The notes under the pieces: generated by a model
Database searches by the model: none
What the model saw: the letters and a program-made list of their open reading frames with translations, nothing else
Told to the model about the DNA's origin: nothing
Program-made: the position numbers and the translations under genes
Part shown: positions 41,316-51,475 of the stretch, piece after piece
How the letters are laid out: the number at the start of each line of letters is the position of its first letter
Position numbering within the stretch: position 1 is the first letter of the stretch
Source of the DNA: Micromonospora coriariae
Lineage (GTDB): Bacteria > Actinomycetota > Actinomycetes > Mycobacteriales > Micromonosporaceae
Length of the DNA: 64,000 nucleotides
Direction: 5' to 3'
Assembly: GCF_900091455.1 (NCBI RefSeq)
Contig: NZ_LT607412.1
Span: 372,001 to 436,000 of the forward strand

Positions 41316-43310
41316 CTACTGCACCGAGAAGAACGTCGATGGAGTGGACCAGGACAGCCCGGGAGTCGCGGCCGTGATCACGGTCGCCGTGGTGCCGTCG
41401 ACCACCGCGCTCGGCGCGACCGTGGGGTCGAACGCCACGCTGCGCAGCGTGCCGTTGGTGGCGCCGTAGACGATCTTGCCGCCCACCCAGGCCATGCCGC
41501 GCACCCCGGACCACGACACGCCGGTCGTCGGCAGGGTGAACTCGGTGGCGCCGAGGTAGTTGCCGTCGATCTCGAAGTAGCGGTAGTAGAGGTTGTTGGC
41601 ACCGGTACGCGTGTAGTAGAGCCGGCCGTTGAGGAAGAAGGCGCCGGTCAGCGCGGCCGGGTTGAACCAGTCGTTGTAGCCGGACGCCTCCCAGGGCGCC
41701 CCGATCGCCCCGCCGTTGAACATTGAGATGTCGATCCGGCTGCCGGTGGGCGTGCCGGCCACCGTGTGCGACCAGTAGATCCGGTCATCGACCCGCCAGG
41801 TCGCGCCGGCCGCCGTGTAGGCGGGCTGGCTGACGGTGGTCGGCGTGCCCAGCGCCACGCCGTCGAACGGCACCTTGGCCAGGGTGCCCGATCCGGTGCC
41901 CAGGTAGAGGTTGCCGGTGGTCGCCGACGGCGGGTTCTTCGGGTTGAAGGTGCGTCCGCCGGCGAGCGGGAACATGCCGAGCCGGCCGTGGTACTCCGAA
42001 CCCATCCCGTCGGAGTTCTGCCCGAAGTAGAGACCGTCCGAGCCGCGCCACAGCACCGGCACCGCCGAACCCCAGTCGCTGGTGCCCGCGGGCATCGAGG
42101 CGCCGCCGGTGCGGCGCGGGTTCCAGTTCACCGGCATACCGGTGGCCGGGGTGACCGCCGCGATGCCGAGGCGGTCGACCGCGCCTGCGCCGGCCGCGTC
42201 ACTGGCGTTGGGGTTGTTCATCCAGCGGAAGTGCCCACCGAGGTAGATGACGTTGTCGGCGACCTCGACGGCGGTGATGGTGTCGTTGCCGGTGAAGTCA
42301 ACCCACGTGGCGAGCTGGCCGGCGCCCCGGGCGGAGGTCTCAAAGCGGACCAACGCGTCGCAGTACGCGGTCGGCCAGCCGGCGCCGCCGTTGCTGCCGA
42401 CCACGAACCAGCTGCCGTCGCCGCCGAACTTCACGTCCTGCACGTAGTGCACGAACGTCGCCGGCGCCGCGCACGGCGGGACGAACTTCTCGGTGCTCCA
42501 GTCGATCAGCGCGGGCGTGCCGGAGACGTCGACAAGCGCCATCTGGTTGCGCGGCACGTCGTTGACGTACATGAAGTTGCCGCCGAGGACGAGGGTGTCG
42601 CCGTCCGGCGCCACGTCGATCGTCCACACGTACGAGGTGGTGCTGTGCCGCCCGACGGTGGCGTTGATGTTGAAGGTCGGGTCGATCGCGCCGGTGGTCG
42701 CGTTGAGCCGGCCGAGACCGGCGTGCGCCGTGCCGTTGAGCCAGTTGAACGCGCCGGCCACGTAGAGCCAGTTGCCGTCCAGCACCAGATCACGGACGGT
42801 GCCGCCGTCGGACCGCCCGACCCAGCTGGCGATGGTCGCGCCGGTGGACGGGTTGAGCGCGACCAGGTTCTTGCGAGAGACCCCGTTGACGTTCTTGAAG
42901 GTGCCACCGACGATCAGCGTGCCGCCGGGGCCTGCGAGCAGCGTGTTGACCGCGCCGTCGAGCACCGGAAGGAAGGTGGTGGAGATGGTGCCGGTGCTGC
43001 GGTCGTACGCGAACAGGTAGCGCCGGGTGACCCACGCGGTGCTGGCGGTCTGCCGGATCTGGGTGAAGCTGCCGCCGACGAAGACCGTGTTGCCGACCTG
43101 CGCGAACGCGCGGGTCTCGCCGTCGCGGGCGTGCGGGGTGGCGTTTGCGGGGTTGGCTGAAACCAGGGTCGCCGACTGAGGTGCCGGCACGACCGCCGCC
43201 GAGGTCGCGGTGGGAACAGTGAGCACCGCGGCGGCGGTCACCAGCGCGACCGCCCCCGCCTGAACACGACGTCGTCCTGCAAAACGCCACAAATGCGAGA
43301 GTTTGGGCAC
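41316..43310 (-). CDS. secreted beta-propeller protein of unknown function
   Basis: A 664-residue exported protein. The signal peptide is 'RRRVQAGAVALVTAAAVLTV', with cleavage expected after 'TATSA' near residue 39. The mature part repeats units with 'VFVGGSF', 'LIVGGTFKNVNG', 'LYVAGAFNWLNG', 'LVLGGNFMYVND' and 'IYLGGHFRWMNN', each followed by a 'L..ld..TG' strand; this is the delta-60/DUF5122-like propeller pattern. The GTG at 43310 has GGAGGCG six bases upstream. No catalytic motif is evident. In this locus it may bind or process the exported glycan. It begins its own transcription unit or follows the GH26-like gene. Confidence 0.8.
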   Translation of the reverse strand: MPKLSHLWRFAGRRRVQAGAVALVTAAAVLTVPTATSAAVVPAPQSATLVSANPANATPHARDGETRAFAQVGNTVFVGGSFTQIRQTASTAWVTRRYLFAYDRSTGTISTTFLPVLDGAVNTLLAGPGGTLIVGGTFKNVNGVSRKNLVALNPSTGATIASWVGRSDGGTVRDLVLDGNWLYVAGAFNWLNGTAHAGLGRLNATTGAIDPTFNINATVGRHSTTSYVWTIDVAPDGDTLVLGGNFMYVNDVPRNQMALVDVSGTPALIDWSTEKFVPPCAAPATFVHYVQDVKFGGDGSWFVVGSNGGAGWPTAYCDALVRFETSARGAGQLATWVDFTGNDTITAVEVADNVIYLGGHFRWMNNPNASDAAGAGAVDRLGIAAVTPATGMPVNWNPRRTGGASMPAGTSDWGSAVPVLWRGSDGLYFGQNSDGMGSEYHGRLGMFPLAGGRTFNPKNPPSATTGNLYLGTGSGTLAKVPFDGVALGTPTTVSQPAYTAAGATWRVDDRIYWSHTVAGTPTGSRIDISMFNGGAIGAPWEASGYNDWFNPAALTGAFFLNGRLYYTRTGANNLYYRYFEIDGNYLGATEFTLPTTGVSWSGVRGMAWVGGKIVYGATNGTLRSVAFDPTVAPSAVVDGTTATVITAATPGLSWSTPSTFFSVQ

Positions 43311-43476
43311 GCTGCGCCTCCAGATTGGATGAGAACCCGAGGTAGCGTGCCTCGTCCAGCCTGGTAGGCGATATCCGCCGATTGGGCGGTGCATGGATCA
43401 GCAAGCCGACAGAACACTGACGGATCGGATCCCCGACCCGGTCAGTGAACTGCCGGCACTGCCCTCGTCGTCGCGG

Positions 43477-45189
43477 TCAGCGGCTCCCTCCGGTGGGCTG
43501 CCGCAGGTACGGATCACGGCCGGCCTCGGCGAAGCCGGCAAGCGCCGACGCGTCGTGGTTCATCGTCATGTCGCAGGTCGTCGTGCGGGTGGTCATGCCC
43601 GACGAGTTGAAGTAGATGGCGGCCTTGATCTTCGGGTGCGCCTTCAGCGCCGCCGGGAACTCCTGGAACCAGCGCTGCTTGGCACTGCGGTCGGCGGAGT
43701 TGAAGTTGGTGCCGAACTCGGCGAGCATCCGCGGCTTGCCTGCGCCAATGCCGTTGTCGTCCAGCCACCGGTAGAAGCCGCCCACTGTGGTGCTCGGGGT
43801 CTTCCACACCGTGCTGCCGTTGCAGACGTGGAAGTTGTACGGGTCGTAGGCCACCCAGTCGACGTAGCTGTCGCCCGGGTACAGCCCGGCGTACCGGGAG
43901 TAGTGGCCGGACCAGCCCATCATCGTCCAGACCCAGACCGCGTTGTCCGCGCCGGCCTTGGCGAACCGCTCGTACACGTAGCGCCAGGCCCGGACGAAGT
44001 CGGCGTCACTGCCCTTGGCCGGTTCGTCCTCCGGCTCGTGGTCGAAGCCCATGAAGACCGGCACCTTGGCGTCCCGGATCCGGCCAGCGACCGCGTCGAT
44101 GGTCGCGTCCTGCCGGCCACTGTAGACGTCGGCCCAGGTCAGGCTGGTGCCCGTGGAGTAGTTGCGCGACTCCCAGGCGAAGAACATCAACCTGCCCTCG
44201 CGCATCTGCTGCTGCTCGTACTCGTCCGGGAAGGCACCGTTGCTGCCGGCGTTGGAGAAGTCGTGGTAGCGGTGCACGATGTCGAACTTGCGACCGACCT
44301 GCGCCTCCACGTCGGCGACCGCCTTGCCGTGGTTCCAGCCGCTCGCCGCCCCGGACGGCGAGTACATGCCCCACCAGGCGCCACAGGACGGGACGAGCTT
44401 GTCCGACACCACGCCGCACTTGCCGGGCGCGACCGTGGGCTTCGCCGACGGAGTGGGCGTCCGGGTCGGGGCGACGGTCGGCGACGGCTTCGGCGCGGCG
44501 GTGGTCGGCGACGCGCTCGGCGTCGGCGCCGGGGGCGGCGCCGGGCGGGTGGTCGTCACCGGCGACGGCCGGGCCCCGATGTCGTAGCTGATCACCAGAC
44601 GCGGGCGCAGCTCCGGGTCGCGGTTCTCCGCCGACGCCCAGTAGATCCGGGTGTCCAGTCCGGTCTGGGCCAGCGACACCGTCCAGGTGCCGTTGCCGGT
44701 GACCAGGCGGGAGATGTCCCACTCGTTGAAGCCCTTGGACACCCCGGTCACCGTGTCCAGCGCGGCGCCGGCCGGCTTCGGGGCCGGGCGTGCCTCGCGG
44801 GCGCTCAGCGGCGAGGCGTGCGCCGTCACCGTGGCGGCGAACTGCTGCCAGGCGTGCACCCGCAGCGTCGCCCGGACGTTGACCGCGGCGGCCGGCACGG
44901 TGGTCACCGCGAACTCGATGACCGCCTCGCGGCCACCGCGTGGGTTGCCGTCGCAGCGCGTCGCGCAGGTCGCGAGGGTCGACTTGGCGGCGTTGTCACC
45001 GTCCTGCGTGACCACTGTCGCGGTGGTGTCCGCCGCCGCCCGGATCGAGAGGTCGTCGCTGGCCAGCAACGGCATCATGGTCACCACGATGCCGGCGACC
45101 ACCGAGCCGCCGACAACGCCGAGGGCGATCGCCTTGCGCCGGGGGCCGGGGCGGTGCCGGGTGATGCGGTGCAGTCCGTGCCTGCTCAA
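43477..45189 (-). CDS. secreted GH26-like glycoside hydrolase
   Basis: A 570-residue exported enzyme. A signal or anchor segment lies at about 19-44. Residues 55-203 form a DNRLRE/CBM96-like beta-sandwich ('GFNEWDISRLV', 'RPRLVISYD'). A Pro/Thr linker spans about 206-256, and a TIM-barrel domain fills the rest. In the barrel, 'VFMGFDHEPEDEP' (Glu385, acid/base) and 'RMLAEFGTN' (Glu491, nucleophile) match GH26. The start is a TTG at 45189 with GGGAG upstream. GH26-type enzymes in polysaccharide loci often trim or release the polymer; the bond cleaved here is unknown. Confidence 0.85.
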   Translation of the reverse strand: MSRHGLHRITRHRPGPRRKAIALGVVGGSVVAGIVVTMMPLLASDDLSIRAAADTTATVVTQDGDNAAKSTLATCATRCDGNPRGGREAVIEFAVTTVPAAAVNVRATLRVHAWQQFAATVTAHASPLSAREARPAPKPAGAALDTVTGVSKGFNEWDISRLVTGNGTWTVSLAQTGLDTRIYWASAENRDPELRPRLVISYDIGARPSPVTTTRPAPPPAPTPSASPTTAAPKPSPTVAPTRTPTPSAKPTVAPGKCGVVSDKLVPSCGAWWGMYSPSGAASGWNHGKAVADVEAQVGRKFDIVHRYHDFSNAGSNGAFPDEYEQQQMREGRLMFFAWESRNYSTGTSLTWADVYSGRQDATIDAVAGRIRDAKVPVFMGFDHEPEDEPAKGSDADFVRAWRYVYERFAKAGADNAVWVWTMMGWSGHYSRYAGLYPGDSYVDWVAYDPYNFHVCNGSTVWKTPSTTVGGFYRWLDDNGIGAGKPRMLAEFGTNFNSADRSAKQRWFQEFPAALKAHPKIKAAIYFNSSGMTTRTTTCDMTMNHDASALAGFAEAGRDPYLRQPTGGSR

Positions 45190-45287
45190 GGAGAACTCCC
45201 TGTGTCTGCTGCCGTGACGCTGAGCAGCGTATCGACGACCGCACCATGCCGTACGGAAGACAGTTTTCCCTAAGCGCGTCTTAACCG

Positions 45288-46124
45288 TCAGCTAAGGAAT
45301 GCGCCCCCGGTCACCCGCCGCAGCGCCGTCCGCATCGCCTCGACCGGGGCTGCCACCCCGGTGAACTGCTCGAACTGGCCGACGGCCTGGGCCAGCAACA
45401 GGTCCAGACCGGACACCACGCGCAGGCCCGCCGCACGGGCGGACGCGGCAAGCGGTGTCGGCCACGGGTCGTAGAGCGCGTCGAAGAACACCGCGCCCGG
45501 CGACCAGGTCACCGCGTCGGCCAGCGGATCGGCGACCCCCTTGGGCACGGTGGAGAGGACCACCTCGGCGGCCAGGTGCCGGGGCGCGTCGGCCCAGGCA
45601 CCGGCGCTCAGCGGAACATCCAGCGCCTCCGCCACCGGCCGCAGGTCGTCGACCGCCTCGGCCCGTCGGGCCACCACCGTCACCGAGGAAGACGCCAGCC
45701 GAGCGGCGGCGGCCAGCGCGGCGCGAGCCGTACCGCCGGCGCCGAGCACAGTCATGGACGCGCCAGCGCTCACCCCGGCGTCGGTGAGCACCCGGACCAT
45801 GCCGCCGACGTCGGTGTTGTCCGCGTACCAGGAGCCGTCGGGCCGGCGTACCAGCGTGTTGGCGGCGCCGACGGCGACCGCGACCGGCGAGGCATCCGCG
45901 GCCACCGCGAGCGCCGCCTCCTTGCCCGGCATGGTCACCGACAGCCCGGCCCACTCCGGGCCGAGGCCGGCGACCAGGTCCGGCAGCTCCGCCGCCGCGC
46001 ACTCGATCCGGGTGTACGACCACCCGGCCAGCCCGGACGCCGTGTAGCCGGCGGTGTGGATCACCGGGGAGAGGGAGTGCGCGATCGGCTTGCCCACCAC
46101 CGCCGCACGTCGTCGCAGCGCCAT
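45288..46124 (-). CDS. aroE: shikimate dehydrogenase
   Basis: Reduces dehydroshikimate to shikimate with NADPH. From the ATG at 46124 it is 278 residues. Substrate site 'GKPIAHSLSPVIHTAGY', catalytic Lys/Asp in 'SVTMPGKEAAL' and 'YADNTDVGG', and NADP motif 'TVLGAGGTARAAL' are all present. The start shares one base with the mltG stop (TGATG). The usual partner aroC is 14.5 kb downstream because the polysaccharide locus begins right after this gene. Confidence 0.96.
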   Translation of the reverse strand: MALRRRAAVVGKPIAHSLSPVIHTAGYTASGLAGWSYTRIECAAAELPDLVAGLGPEWAGLSVTMPGKEAALAVAADASPVAVAVGAANTLVRRPDGSWYADNTDVGGMVRVLTDAGVSAGASMTVLGAGGTARAALAAAARLASSSVTVVARRAEAVDDLRPVAEALDVPLSAGAWADAPRHLAAEVVLSTVPKGVADPLADAVTWSPGAVFFDALYDPWPTPLAASARAAGLRVVSGLDLLLAQAVGQFEQFTGVAAPVEAMRTALRRVTGGAFLS

Positions 46125-47317
46125 CAGATGACGCCGGCCTCCCGAGCCTTGGCCTCGTTGCGCTTCTGCTCCTCGTACGTCTCGGCGAAGGCGGAGTGGC
46201 CCTGCTTGTCGATCGCCACGAAGTAGAGCCACTTGCCCGGCGGCGGCGCCATCGCCCCCTCCAGCGCCTGCTTACCCGGGTTGTTGATCGGGGTGGGGAT
46301 CAGGCCCCGCAGCTTACGGTTGTACGGGTTCTTCGAGTCGTCCAACTCGGCCTCCGTCATGTCCGCGGACCTCTTGGTCGGCTTGCCGATCGACTCCAGG
46401 TAGTAGTTGACCGTGACGTCCATCTCGAGGCAGTTGCAGTTGAACTCGCCGTACACCCGGTTGTAGGCCACCCGGGCGACCTTGCCCAGGTCGTCCTTGT
46501 TGCCGGCCTCGGCCTGGGCCAGCGAGGACACGATCAGCGCCTCATACGGGCTGACCTTGCGTTCCTTCTGCACCCGGTCGGCGAACTTCATCTCTCCGGT
46601 CACGGACAGGAAGTTGTCCACCATCAGCTTGAGGATGCTCTCCGCGGTGGCCTTGGGTGGGATCTCGTACGTGTCCGGGTAGAGGAAGCCCTCGACGGAC
46701 TTGACGACCTTCTTGCCGTCGTCGCGCTTGAACCACCAGTCCGGGACGCCGAGCGCCTCCGGGTCCTTCGCGGCGGCCTGGAAGTCCTTGACCGGGATCT
46801 TGGTCTTCTCGGAGAGCAGCTTGTAGATGTTGAAGCTGGTGCGGCCCTCGGGGATGGTCAGGCCGTTGACGATCTTGTTTTTCAGGTCGAGCATCGCGGT
46901 GACGGCGCTCGCGCCGCTCATCTGCTTGCGCAGCTTGTACGTGCCCGGCTGGATGTTCTTGCTGCGCGAGTTGGCCTCGGCGGCCTCGACGAACGCCTTC
47001 TGGCTCTTCACCACGTCGGCGGCGACCAACGCGTCGGCCATGTCGGCGAGCAGCGCGCCCTGCTTGATCTCGACGGTGACCTCGCCGGTGCCGGCGCCGT
47101 CGTAGTCCGGGGTGACGAAGTAGTTCTGGATCCGGTCGAAGCCGTAGAACGCCCCGCCGCCGATGCCGCCCAGCAGGAACAGGGCCAGTAGCAGTGCCAG
47201 GAATGTCTTGCCCCGGCCCCCGGACCCGCCCTTGCGCTTGCGGACGAAGCCGTGCCGGTGCCGGCCCTTCTGCCCCCGCTCCGGCTCGTCGAACCCAAGA
47301 TCCAGATCGTCGATCAT
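46124..47317 (-). CDS. mltG: endolytic peptidoglycan transglycosylase MltG
   Basis: Membrane-anchored enzyme that cuts nascent glycan strands and thereby sets their length. The 397 residues have a basic cytoplasmic tail (1-36), one membrane segment at about 38-60 ('TFLALLLALFLLGGIGGGAF'), a LysM-like part and the YceG domain. The catalytic Glu lies in 'ALIVSSLAQAEAGNKDDLGKVARVAYNRV', and 'NPYNRKLRGLIPTPINNPG' is the C-terminal signature (N..Y.T..GLPPgPI.NPG type). It overlaps ruvX and aroE by one base each, so it is part of an alaS-ruvX-mltG-aroE run. Confidence 0.95.
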   Translation of the reverse strand: MIDDLDLGFDEPERGQKGRHRHGFVRKRKGGSGGRGKTFLALLLALFLLGGIGGGAFYGFDRIQNYFVTPDYDGAGTGEVTVEIKQGALLADMADALVAADVVKSQKAFVEAAEANSRSKNIQPGTYKLRKQMSGASAVTAMLDLKNKIVNGLTIPEGRTSFNIYKLLSEKTKIPVKDFQAAAKDPEALGVPDWWFKRDDGKKVVKSVEGFLYPDTYEIPPKATAESILKLMVDNFLSVTGEMKFADRVQKERKVSPYEALIVSSLAQAEAGNKDDLGKVARVAYNRVYGEFNCNCLEMDVTVNYYLESIGKPTKRSADMTEAELDDSKNPYNRKLRGLIPTPINNPGKQALEGAMAPPPGKWLYFVAIDKQGHSAFAETYEEQKRNEAKAREAGVI

Positions 47318-47775
47318 TACGTCCGCCTCCGCTGCGCGTCCAGCCAGCTCTGCAGAATCTCCACTGCGGCCGCCTGGTCGACAACCGCACGTTGACGCTT
47401 GCCCCGAACGCCACGCTCGGCAAGCCTACGAGAAGCGACCACGGTCGACATCCTCTCGTCAGTGAGCGTTACCGGGACGGGCGCTATCACATCGACCAGT
47501 CGGCCAGCGTACGCCTTCACGTGGACAGCCGCCGGGCCGTGCTTCCCGGCGAGATTGACCGGAAGACCGACGACAACCTGGACGGCCTCGTGCTCGGCCA
47601 CCAGCGCCGCCAGCTCGGCGAGGTCGCTCGGCACAGCGTCCGGCGCCGCGGTCAGGTCGCGGGCCAGGGTGACCAGCGGAACGGCCAGCACGCCGTCCGG
47701 GTCCGAGCGGGACACCCCCACCCGGACCTGGCCGACATCCACCCCGATCCGCACCCCGCGCGTCAGCTCAGTCAC
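47317..47775 (-). CDS. ruvX: Holliday junction resolvase-like protein YqgF/RuvX
   Basis: RNase H-like protein of 152 residues. The acidic residue of the first strand is in 'GVRIGVDVGQVRVGVSRSD', then 'VVVGLPVNLAGKHGPAA', 'VTLTDERMSTVVASRRL' and the last Asp in 'VVDQAAAVEILQSWL'. The family has been linked to pre-16S rRNA 5' processing as well as resolvase activity. The GTG start follows alaS by 72 bases; the stop overlaps the mltG start (TAATG). Confidence 0.94.
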   Translation of the reverse strand: MTELTRGVRIGVDVGQVRVGVSRSDPDGVLAVPLVTLARDLTAAPDAVPSDLAELAALVAEHEAVQVVVGLPVNLAGKHGPAAVHVKAYAGRLVDVIAPVPVTLTDERMSTVVASRRLAERGVRGKRQRAVVDQAAAVEILQSWLDAQRRRT

Positions 47776-47800
47776 CGACCGTCACCTCTGGCACGAACGA

Positions 47801-47830
47801 ACCAGGGCGGACCGGCCGGCCCGCCCTGGT
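47801..47830. terminator. hairpin between alaS and ruvX
   Basis: Perfect 10-bp arms (47801-47810 with 47821-47830) around a GC-rich ten-base loop that is itself self-complementary. It lies 17 bases past the alaS stop and could partly terminate or pause before ruvX. Confidence 0.6.
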
Positions 47831-47847
47831 CGAACAATGGTGGTCCA

Positions 47848-50526
47848 TCACGCCTCGGTGACCGCCTTCTCGACGGTGAGCAACAGGTTCGGCGCCTCGG
47901 CCGCCGGCAGGCCGCCACCCTGGGCCAGATCGGGGCTGCCCCCGCCGCGCCCGGAGAACGCCGCCTTCACCAGATCCGAGGCGGCCAGGCCCCGACCGCG
48001 GGCGGCCTGGTTGACCGCCACGACCAGGGACGCCTTGCCGTTCGCGCGAGCCGCCACCGCGACCACCGCCGGCCGCGCCGGGTCGATCTTGCCGCGGATC
48101 TCCTGGGCCAGCGTCCGCACGTCGTTGCCGGCCGCGCCCTCCGGCGCCTCGGTGCCCACGTACGCCACCCCGCGCACGTCCCTGGCCTGGGCGGCGAGCG
48201 CCGCCGCCCCACCCAGCACCAGCTGGGCACGGAGCTTCTCCAGCTCCTTCTCCGCGTCCCGGAGCTGGGTCACGGTCTGCTCCACCCGGTCGGCGACCTG
48301 GTCGTTCGGCACCCGGTACAGCTCGGCCAGGCGGGAGACCAGCAGGTGCTCGCGGGCCAGGAAGCCGAAGGCGTCCATGCCGACCAGCGCCTCGACCCGA
48401 CGGACCCCGGAGCCGATCGACGACTCGGAGAGGATCTTCACCAGGCCGAGCTGGGCCGAGCGGGCCACGTGCGTGCCGCCGCACAGCTCCCGGGCGTAGT
48501 CGCCCACCTCGACGACCCGCACCTCCTCGCCGTACTTCTCGCCGAAGAGCGCCATCGCCCCGATCCGCCGCGCCTCGTCCAGCGAGGTGATGAAGGCGTG
48601 CACCTCCAGGTCGGCCAGGAGCACCTCGTTGACCTGCTGCTCCACGTCGTGCAGCACGGTCGGCGACACACCGGTCGGGGTGTTGAAGTCGAACCGCAGG
48701 CGCCCCGGCGCGTTCAGCGAACCCGCCTGCGTCGCCGAGTCGCCGAGGAAGTTGCGCATCGTCTGGTGCACCAGGTGGGTCGCGGTGTGCGACCGGGAGA
48801 TCGCCCGCCGCCGGGTGGTGTCGATCTCCGCGAAGCCAGTCTCGCCGGCACGCACCTCACCCCGGATCACCCGGGCCCGGTGCACGATCAGGCCGGGCAC
48901 CGGCTGCTGCACATCGAACACCTCGATCTGACCACCGCCCACGGTGATCATGCCCTGGTCGGGCTGCTGACCACCGCCCTCGGCGTAGAACGGGGTCGTG
49001 TCGAGCACCAGCTCGATCGTGTCGCCCTCGGTCGCCGCCTGGCGCGGGCCGTCCTCGCCGAGCAGCGCCCGCACCCGCGACTCGCGCGCCACCTCGCTGT
49101 ACCCGGTGAACGTCACCGGGCCGTCCGCGTCGAGCACCGACCGGTACGCCGACACGTCGGTGTGCCCGGTCTTGCGGGCCTGCGCGTCCGCCTTCGCCCG
49201 GGTCCGCTGGTCGGCCATCAGCCGGCGGAAGCCCTCGTCGTCGACCTTGAGGCCCTGCTCGGCGGCGATCTCCAGGGTCAGGTCGATCGGGAAGCCGTAC
49301 GTGTCGTGCAGCTGGAACGCCTTCGCCCCGGACAGCGCCGTGCCGCCCGCGGTGCGGGTCTCGGCGATCGCCGTGTCCAGGATCGTGGTGCCGGCGCGCA
49401 GCGTGGACAGGAAGGCCTCCTCCTCCGCGTACGCGTACTGCGCGATGCGGTCGAAGTCGGTCGCCAGCTCCGGGTACGACGGCGCCATGCAGTCCCGCGC
49501 CACCGGCAGCAGCTCGGGCAGCGCCCGATCCTGCCAGCCGAGCAGCCGGATCGACCGGATCGCCCGGCGCATGATCCGGCGCAGCACGTAGCCGCGCCCC
49601 TCGTTGCTCGGAGTCACGCCGTCGCCGATCAACATCAGCGCGGTCCGCACGTGATCGGCGACCACCCGCAGCCGGACGTCGTCCGGGTGCGACTCGCTGG
49701 CCACGTGACCGGAGTGCGCACCGTAGCGCTTGCCGGTCAGCTCGGCCGCCCGGTCCAGGATCGGCCGGACCTCGTCGATCTCGTAGAGGTTGTCGACGCC
49801 CTGCAGGATGGACGCCATCCGCTCCAGGCCCATGCCGGTGTCGATGTTCTTCGCCGGCAGGTCACCCAGGATCGGGTAGTCGTCCTTGGTGGTGCCCGGA
49901 CCCCGCTCGAACTGCATGAAGACGAGGTTCCAGAACTCCATGTAGCGGTCCTCGTCGACCGCCGGGCCGCCCTCGCGGCCGTACTCCGGACCCCGGTCGT
50001 AGAACAGCTCCGAGGACGGGCCGCACGGCCCGGGAATGCCCATCGACCAGAAGTTGTCCGCCTTGCCCCGGCGGACGATCCGCTCGGCCGGCACGCCGAT
50101 CGAGCGCCAGATCTCGAACGCCTCGTCGTCGTCGAGATAGATGGACGGCCAGATCCGCTCCGGGTCGAGGCCGTACCCGCCCTGGTCCAGCGGCTTGGTG
50201 ATCAGCTCCCAGGCGAGCGGGATCGCGCCGTCCTTGAAGTAGTCACCGAAGGAGAAGTTGCCGTTCATCTGGAAGAACGTGCCGTGCCGGCTGGTCTTGC
50301 CGACCTCGTCGATGTCCGGGGTGCGGATGCACTTCTGCACGCTGACCGCGCGCCGGTACGGCGGCGTCTGCTGGCCCAGGAAGTAGGGGACGAACTGCAC
50401 CATACCGGCGTTGACGAACAGCAGGTTCGGGTCGCTGATGGCGGGCAGCGGAGCGGACGGCACCACGGCGTGGCCGTTCGCCTCGAAGTGGGCGAGGTAC
50501 CGCCGCTTGATCTCCGCCGTCTTCAT
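47848..50526 (-). CDS. alaS: alanyl-tRNA synthetase
   Basis: Charges tRNA-Ala; 892 residues, full length. Class II motif region '[17 protein letters not shown]', '[33 protein letters not shown]' and '[10 protein letters not shown]' are in the catalytic half. Editing-site zinc ligands are '[17 protein letters not shown]' (HxxxH) and '[12 protein letters not shown]' (CxxxH). The C-Ala domain ends the protein ('[14 protein letters not shown]'). The ATG has GGAGGAA eight bases upstream. The start overlaps the stop of the small upstream gene by four bases. Confidence 0.98.
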   Translation of the reverse strand: MKTAEIKRRYLAHFEANGHAVVPSAPLPAISDPNLLFVNAGMVQFVPYFLGQQTPPYRRAVSVQKCIRTPDIDEVGKTSRHGTFFQMNGNFSFGDYFKDGAIPLAWELITKPLDQGGYGLDPERIWPSIYLDDDEAFEIWRSIGVPAERIVRRGKADNFWSMGIPGPCGPSSELFYDRGPEYGREGGPAVDEDRYMEFWNLVFMQFERGPGTTKDDYPILGDLPAKNIDTGMGLERMASILQGVDNLYEIDEVRPILDRAAELTGKRYGAHSGHVASESHPDDVRLRVVADHVRTALMLIGDGVTPSNEGRGYVLRRIMRRAIRSIRLLGWQDRALPELLPVARDCMAPSYPELATDFDRIAQYAYAEEEAFLSTLRAGTTILDTAIAETRTAGGTALSGAKAFQLHDTYGFPIDLTLEIAAEQGLKVDDEGFRRLMADQRTRAKADAQARKTGHTDVSAYRSVLDADGPVTFTGYSEVARESRVRALLGEDGPRQAATEGDTIELVLDTTPFYAEGGGQQPDQGMITVGGGQIEVFDVQQPVPGLIVHRARVIRGEVRAGETGFAEIDTTRRRAISRSHTATHLVHQTMRNFLGDSATQAGSLNAPGRLRFDFNTPTGVSPTVLHDVEQQVNEVLLADLEVHAFITSLDEARRIGAMALFGEKYGEEVRVVEVGDYARELCGGTHVARSAQLGLVKILSESSIGSGVRRVEALVGMDAFGFLAREHLLVSRLAELYRVPNDQVADRVEQTVTQLRDAEKELEKLRAQLVLGGAAALAAQARDVRGVAYVGTEAPEGAAGNDVRTLAQEIRGKIDPARPAVVAVAARANGKASLVVAVNQAARGRGLAASDLVKAAFSGRGGGSPDLAQGGGLPAAEAPNLLLTVEKAVTEA

Positions 50527-50828
50527 CGCTGGTGTTCCTCCGGAAAGATTTCTCGATCGCCGATCCGCGGGTCCTCCCGCAACTCGGCGAACTGGTCGTC
50601 GAACGCCTCACCCTGGGCGAACGCCTGGTGGATCTCCTGCTCGCGTTCGGCCATCCCGATCCGGACGTCCTCCACGAAGCTACGCAGCGACTCGACCAGC
50701 CCGCCAGCGGATTCCGACAACGTGCTGGCGATGCCGGCCGGGGTGTACGCCTGCGCGGTCCGGGTCGCCTTGCGAACCACCACCACGCCGACGGCCAGAC
50801 CGATGCCGAGCCAGAACAACCGCCTCAT
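50523..50828 (-). CDS. small membrane-anchored protein (DUF6167-like)
   Basis: A 101-residue protein with a single N-terminal membrane segment ('[15 protein letters not shown]', residues 4-18) followed by a basic stretch and an amphipathic helical tail ending in acidic residues. Proteins like this lie just before alaS in many actinobacteria; their function is unknown. The ATG has AGGAGGT eight bases upstream. It overlaps alaS (ATGA), so it is in the same operon. Confidence 0.8.
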   Translation of the reverse strand: MRRLFWLGIGLAVGVVVVRKATRTAQAYTPAGIASTLSESAGGLVESLRSFVEDVRIGMAEREQEIHQAFAQGEAFDDQFAELREDPRIGDREIFPEEHQR

Positions 50829-50857
50829 GTCTCGCTACCTCCTGGTGGGCCGGCCGG

Positions 50858-51322
50858 TCAGTGGTTGCCGCGCCGGGCGGCCCGCCGCTGCTGCTTGATG
50901 GTGTCGCGGACCTCGCGCTCGGTCTCGGCGTGCCGGCGGCTGGCGGCGGCCCGGCGCACGCCGTAGCCGAACGCGGCCACCTTGACCAGCGGGTTCGCGG
51001 CGGCGGCGGAGACCACGGTGGCCAGGTTGGCGACGTTGGCGGTGACGTTCTGCGCGTGGCTGGTCATCGTGTCGACCTTCGCCAGCTGGAGGTTCACGCC
51101 GTCGAGCGAGGTCTGCACCTGCTCCAGGGCCGTGTTGACGTTCTTCACCGTGGTGTTCACGTCACCGATCAGCGGCGCGGTCCGATCGTTGAGGTCGTTG
51201 ATCATCCGGGTGGTGGCGTCCACCGTGTGCCGCAGCCGCAGGATGGGCAGCGTCAGGATGAGCACCAGCACCGCGAACGCGCACGCCGCGACCAGCGCCG
51301 CAACCTCTCCAATGTCGCCCAC
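50858..51322 (-). CDS. DUF948 domain-containing protein
   Basis: A 154-residue membrane protein. The N-terminal segment 'VAALVAACAFAVLVLILTLPI' anchors it. A long heptad-like helix follows ('VDATTRMINDLNDRTAPLIGDVNTTVKNVNTALEQVQTSLDGV'), typical of DUF948, and a basic tail. It is conserved upstream of alaS in actinobacteria and has no known enzymatic role. The GTG at 51322 was chosen because GAGGAGG lies seven bases upstream; the open frame upstream of it lacks a site. Confidence 0.85.
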   Translation of the reverse strand: MGDIGEVAALVAACAFAVLVLILTLPILRLRHTVDATTRMINDLNDRTAPLIGDVNTTVKNVNTALEQVQTSLDGVNLQLAKVDTMTSHAQNVTANVANLATVVSAAAANPLVKVAAFGYGVRRAAASRRHAETEREVRDTIKQQRRAARRGNH

Positions 51323-51475
51323 GCCTGTCCTCCTCAAGCAGAGTTCCGCAGGGCCCGACGCCCCCGGAACACACAACCGTGGTGCCCGTACCGGGCCCGC
51401 CGCGCCGTGACCGGCCAGCGGAAGCGGGGCTCGGCCCGCCAGCCCCAGACCCTACCGTCCGTGATGGAGACCCGC

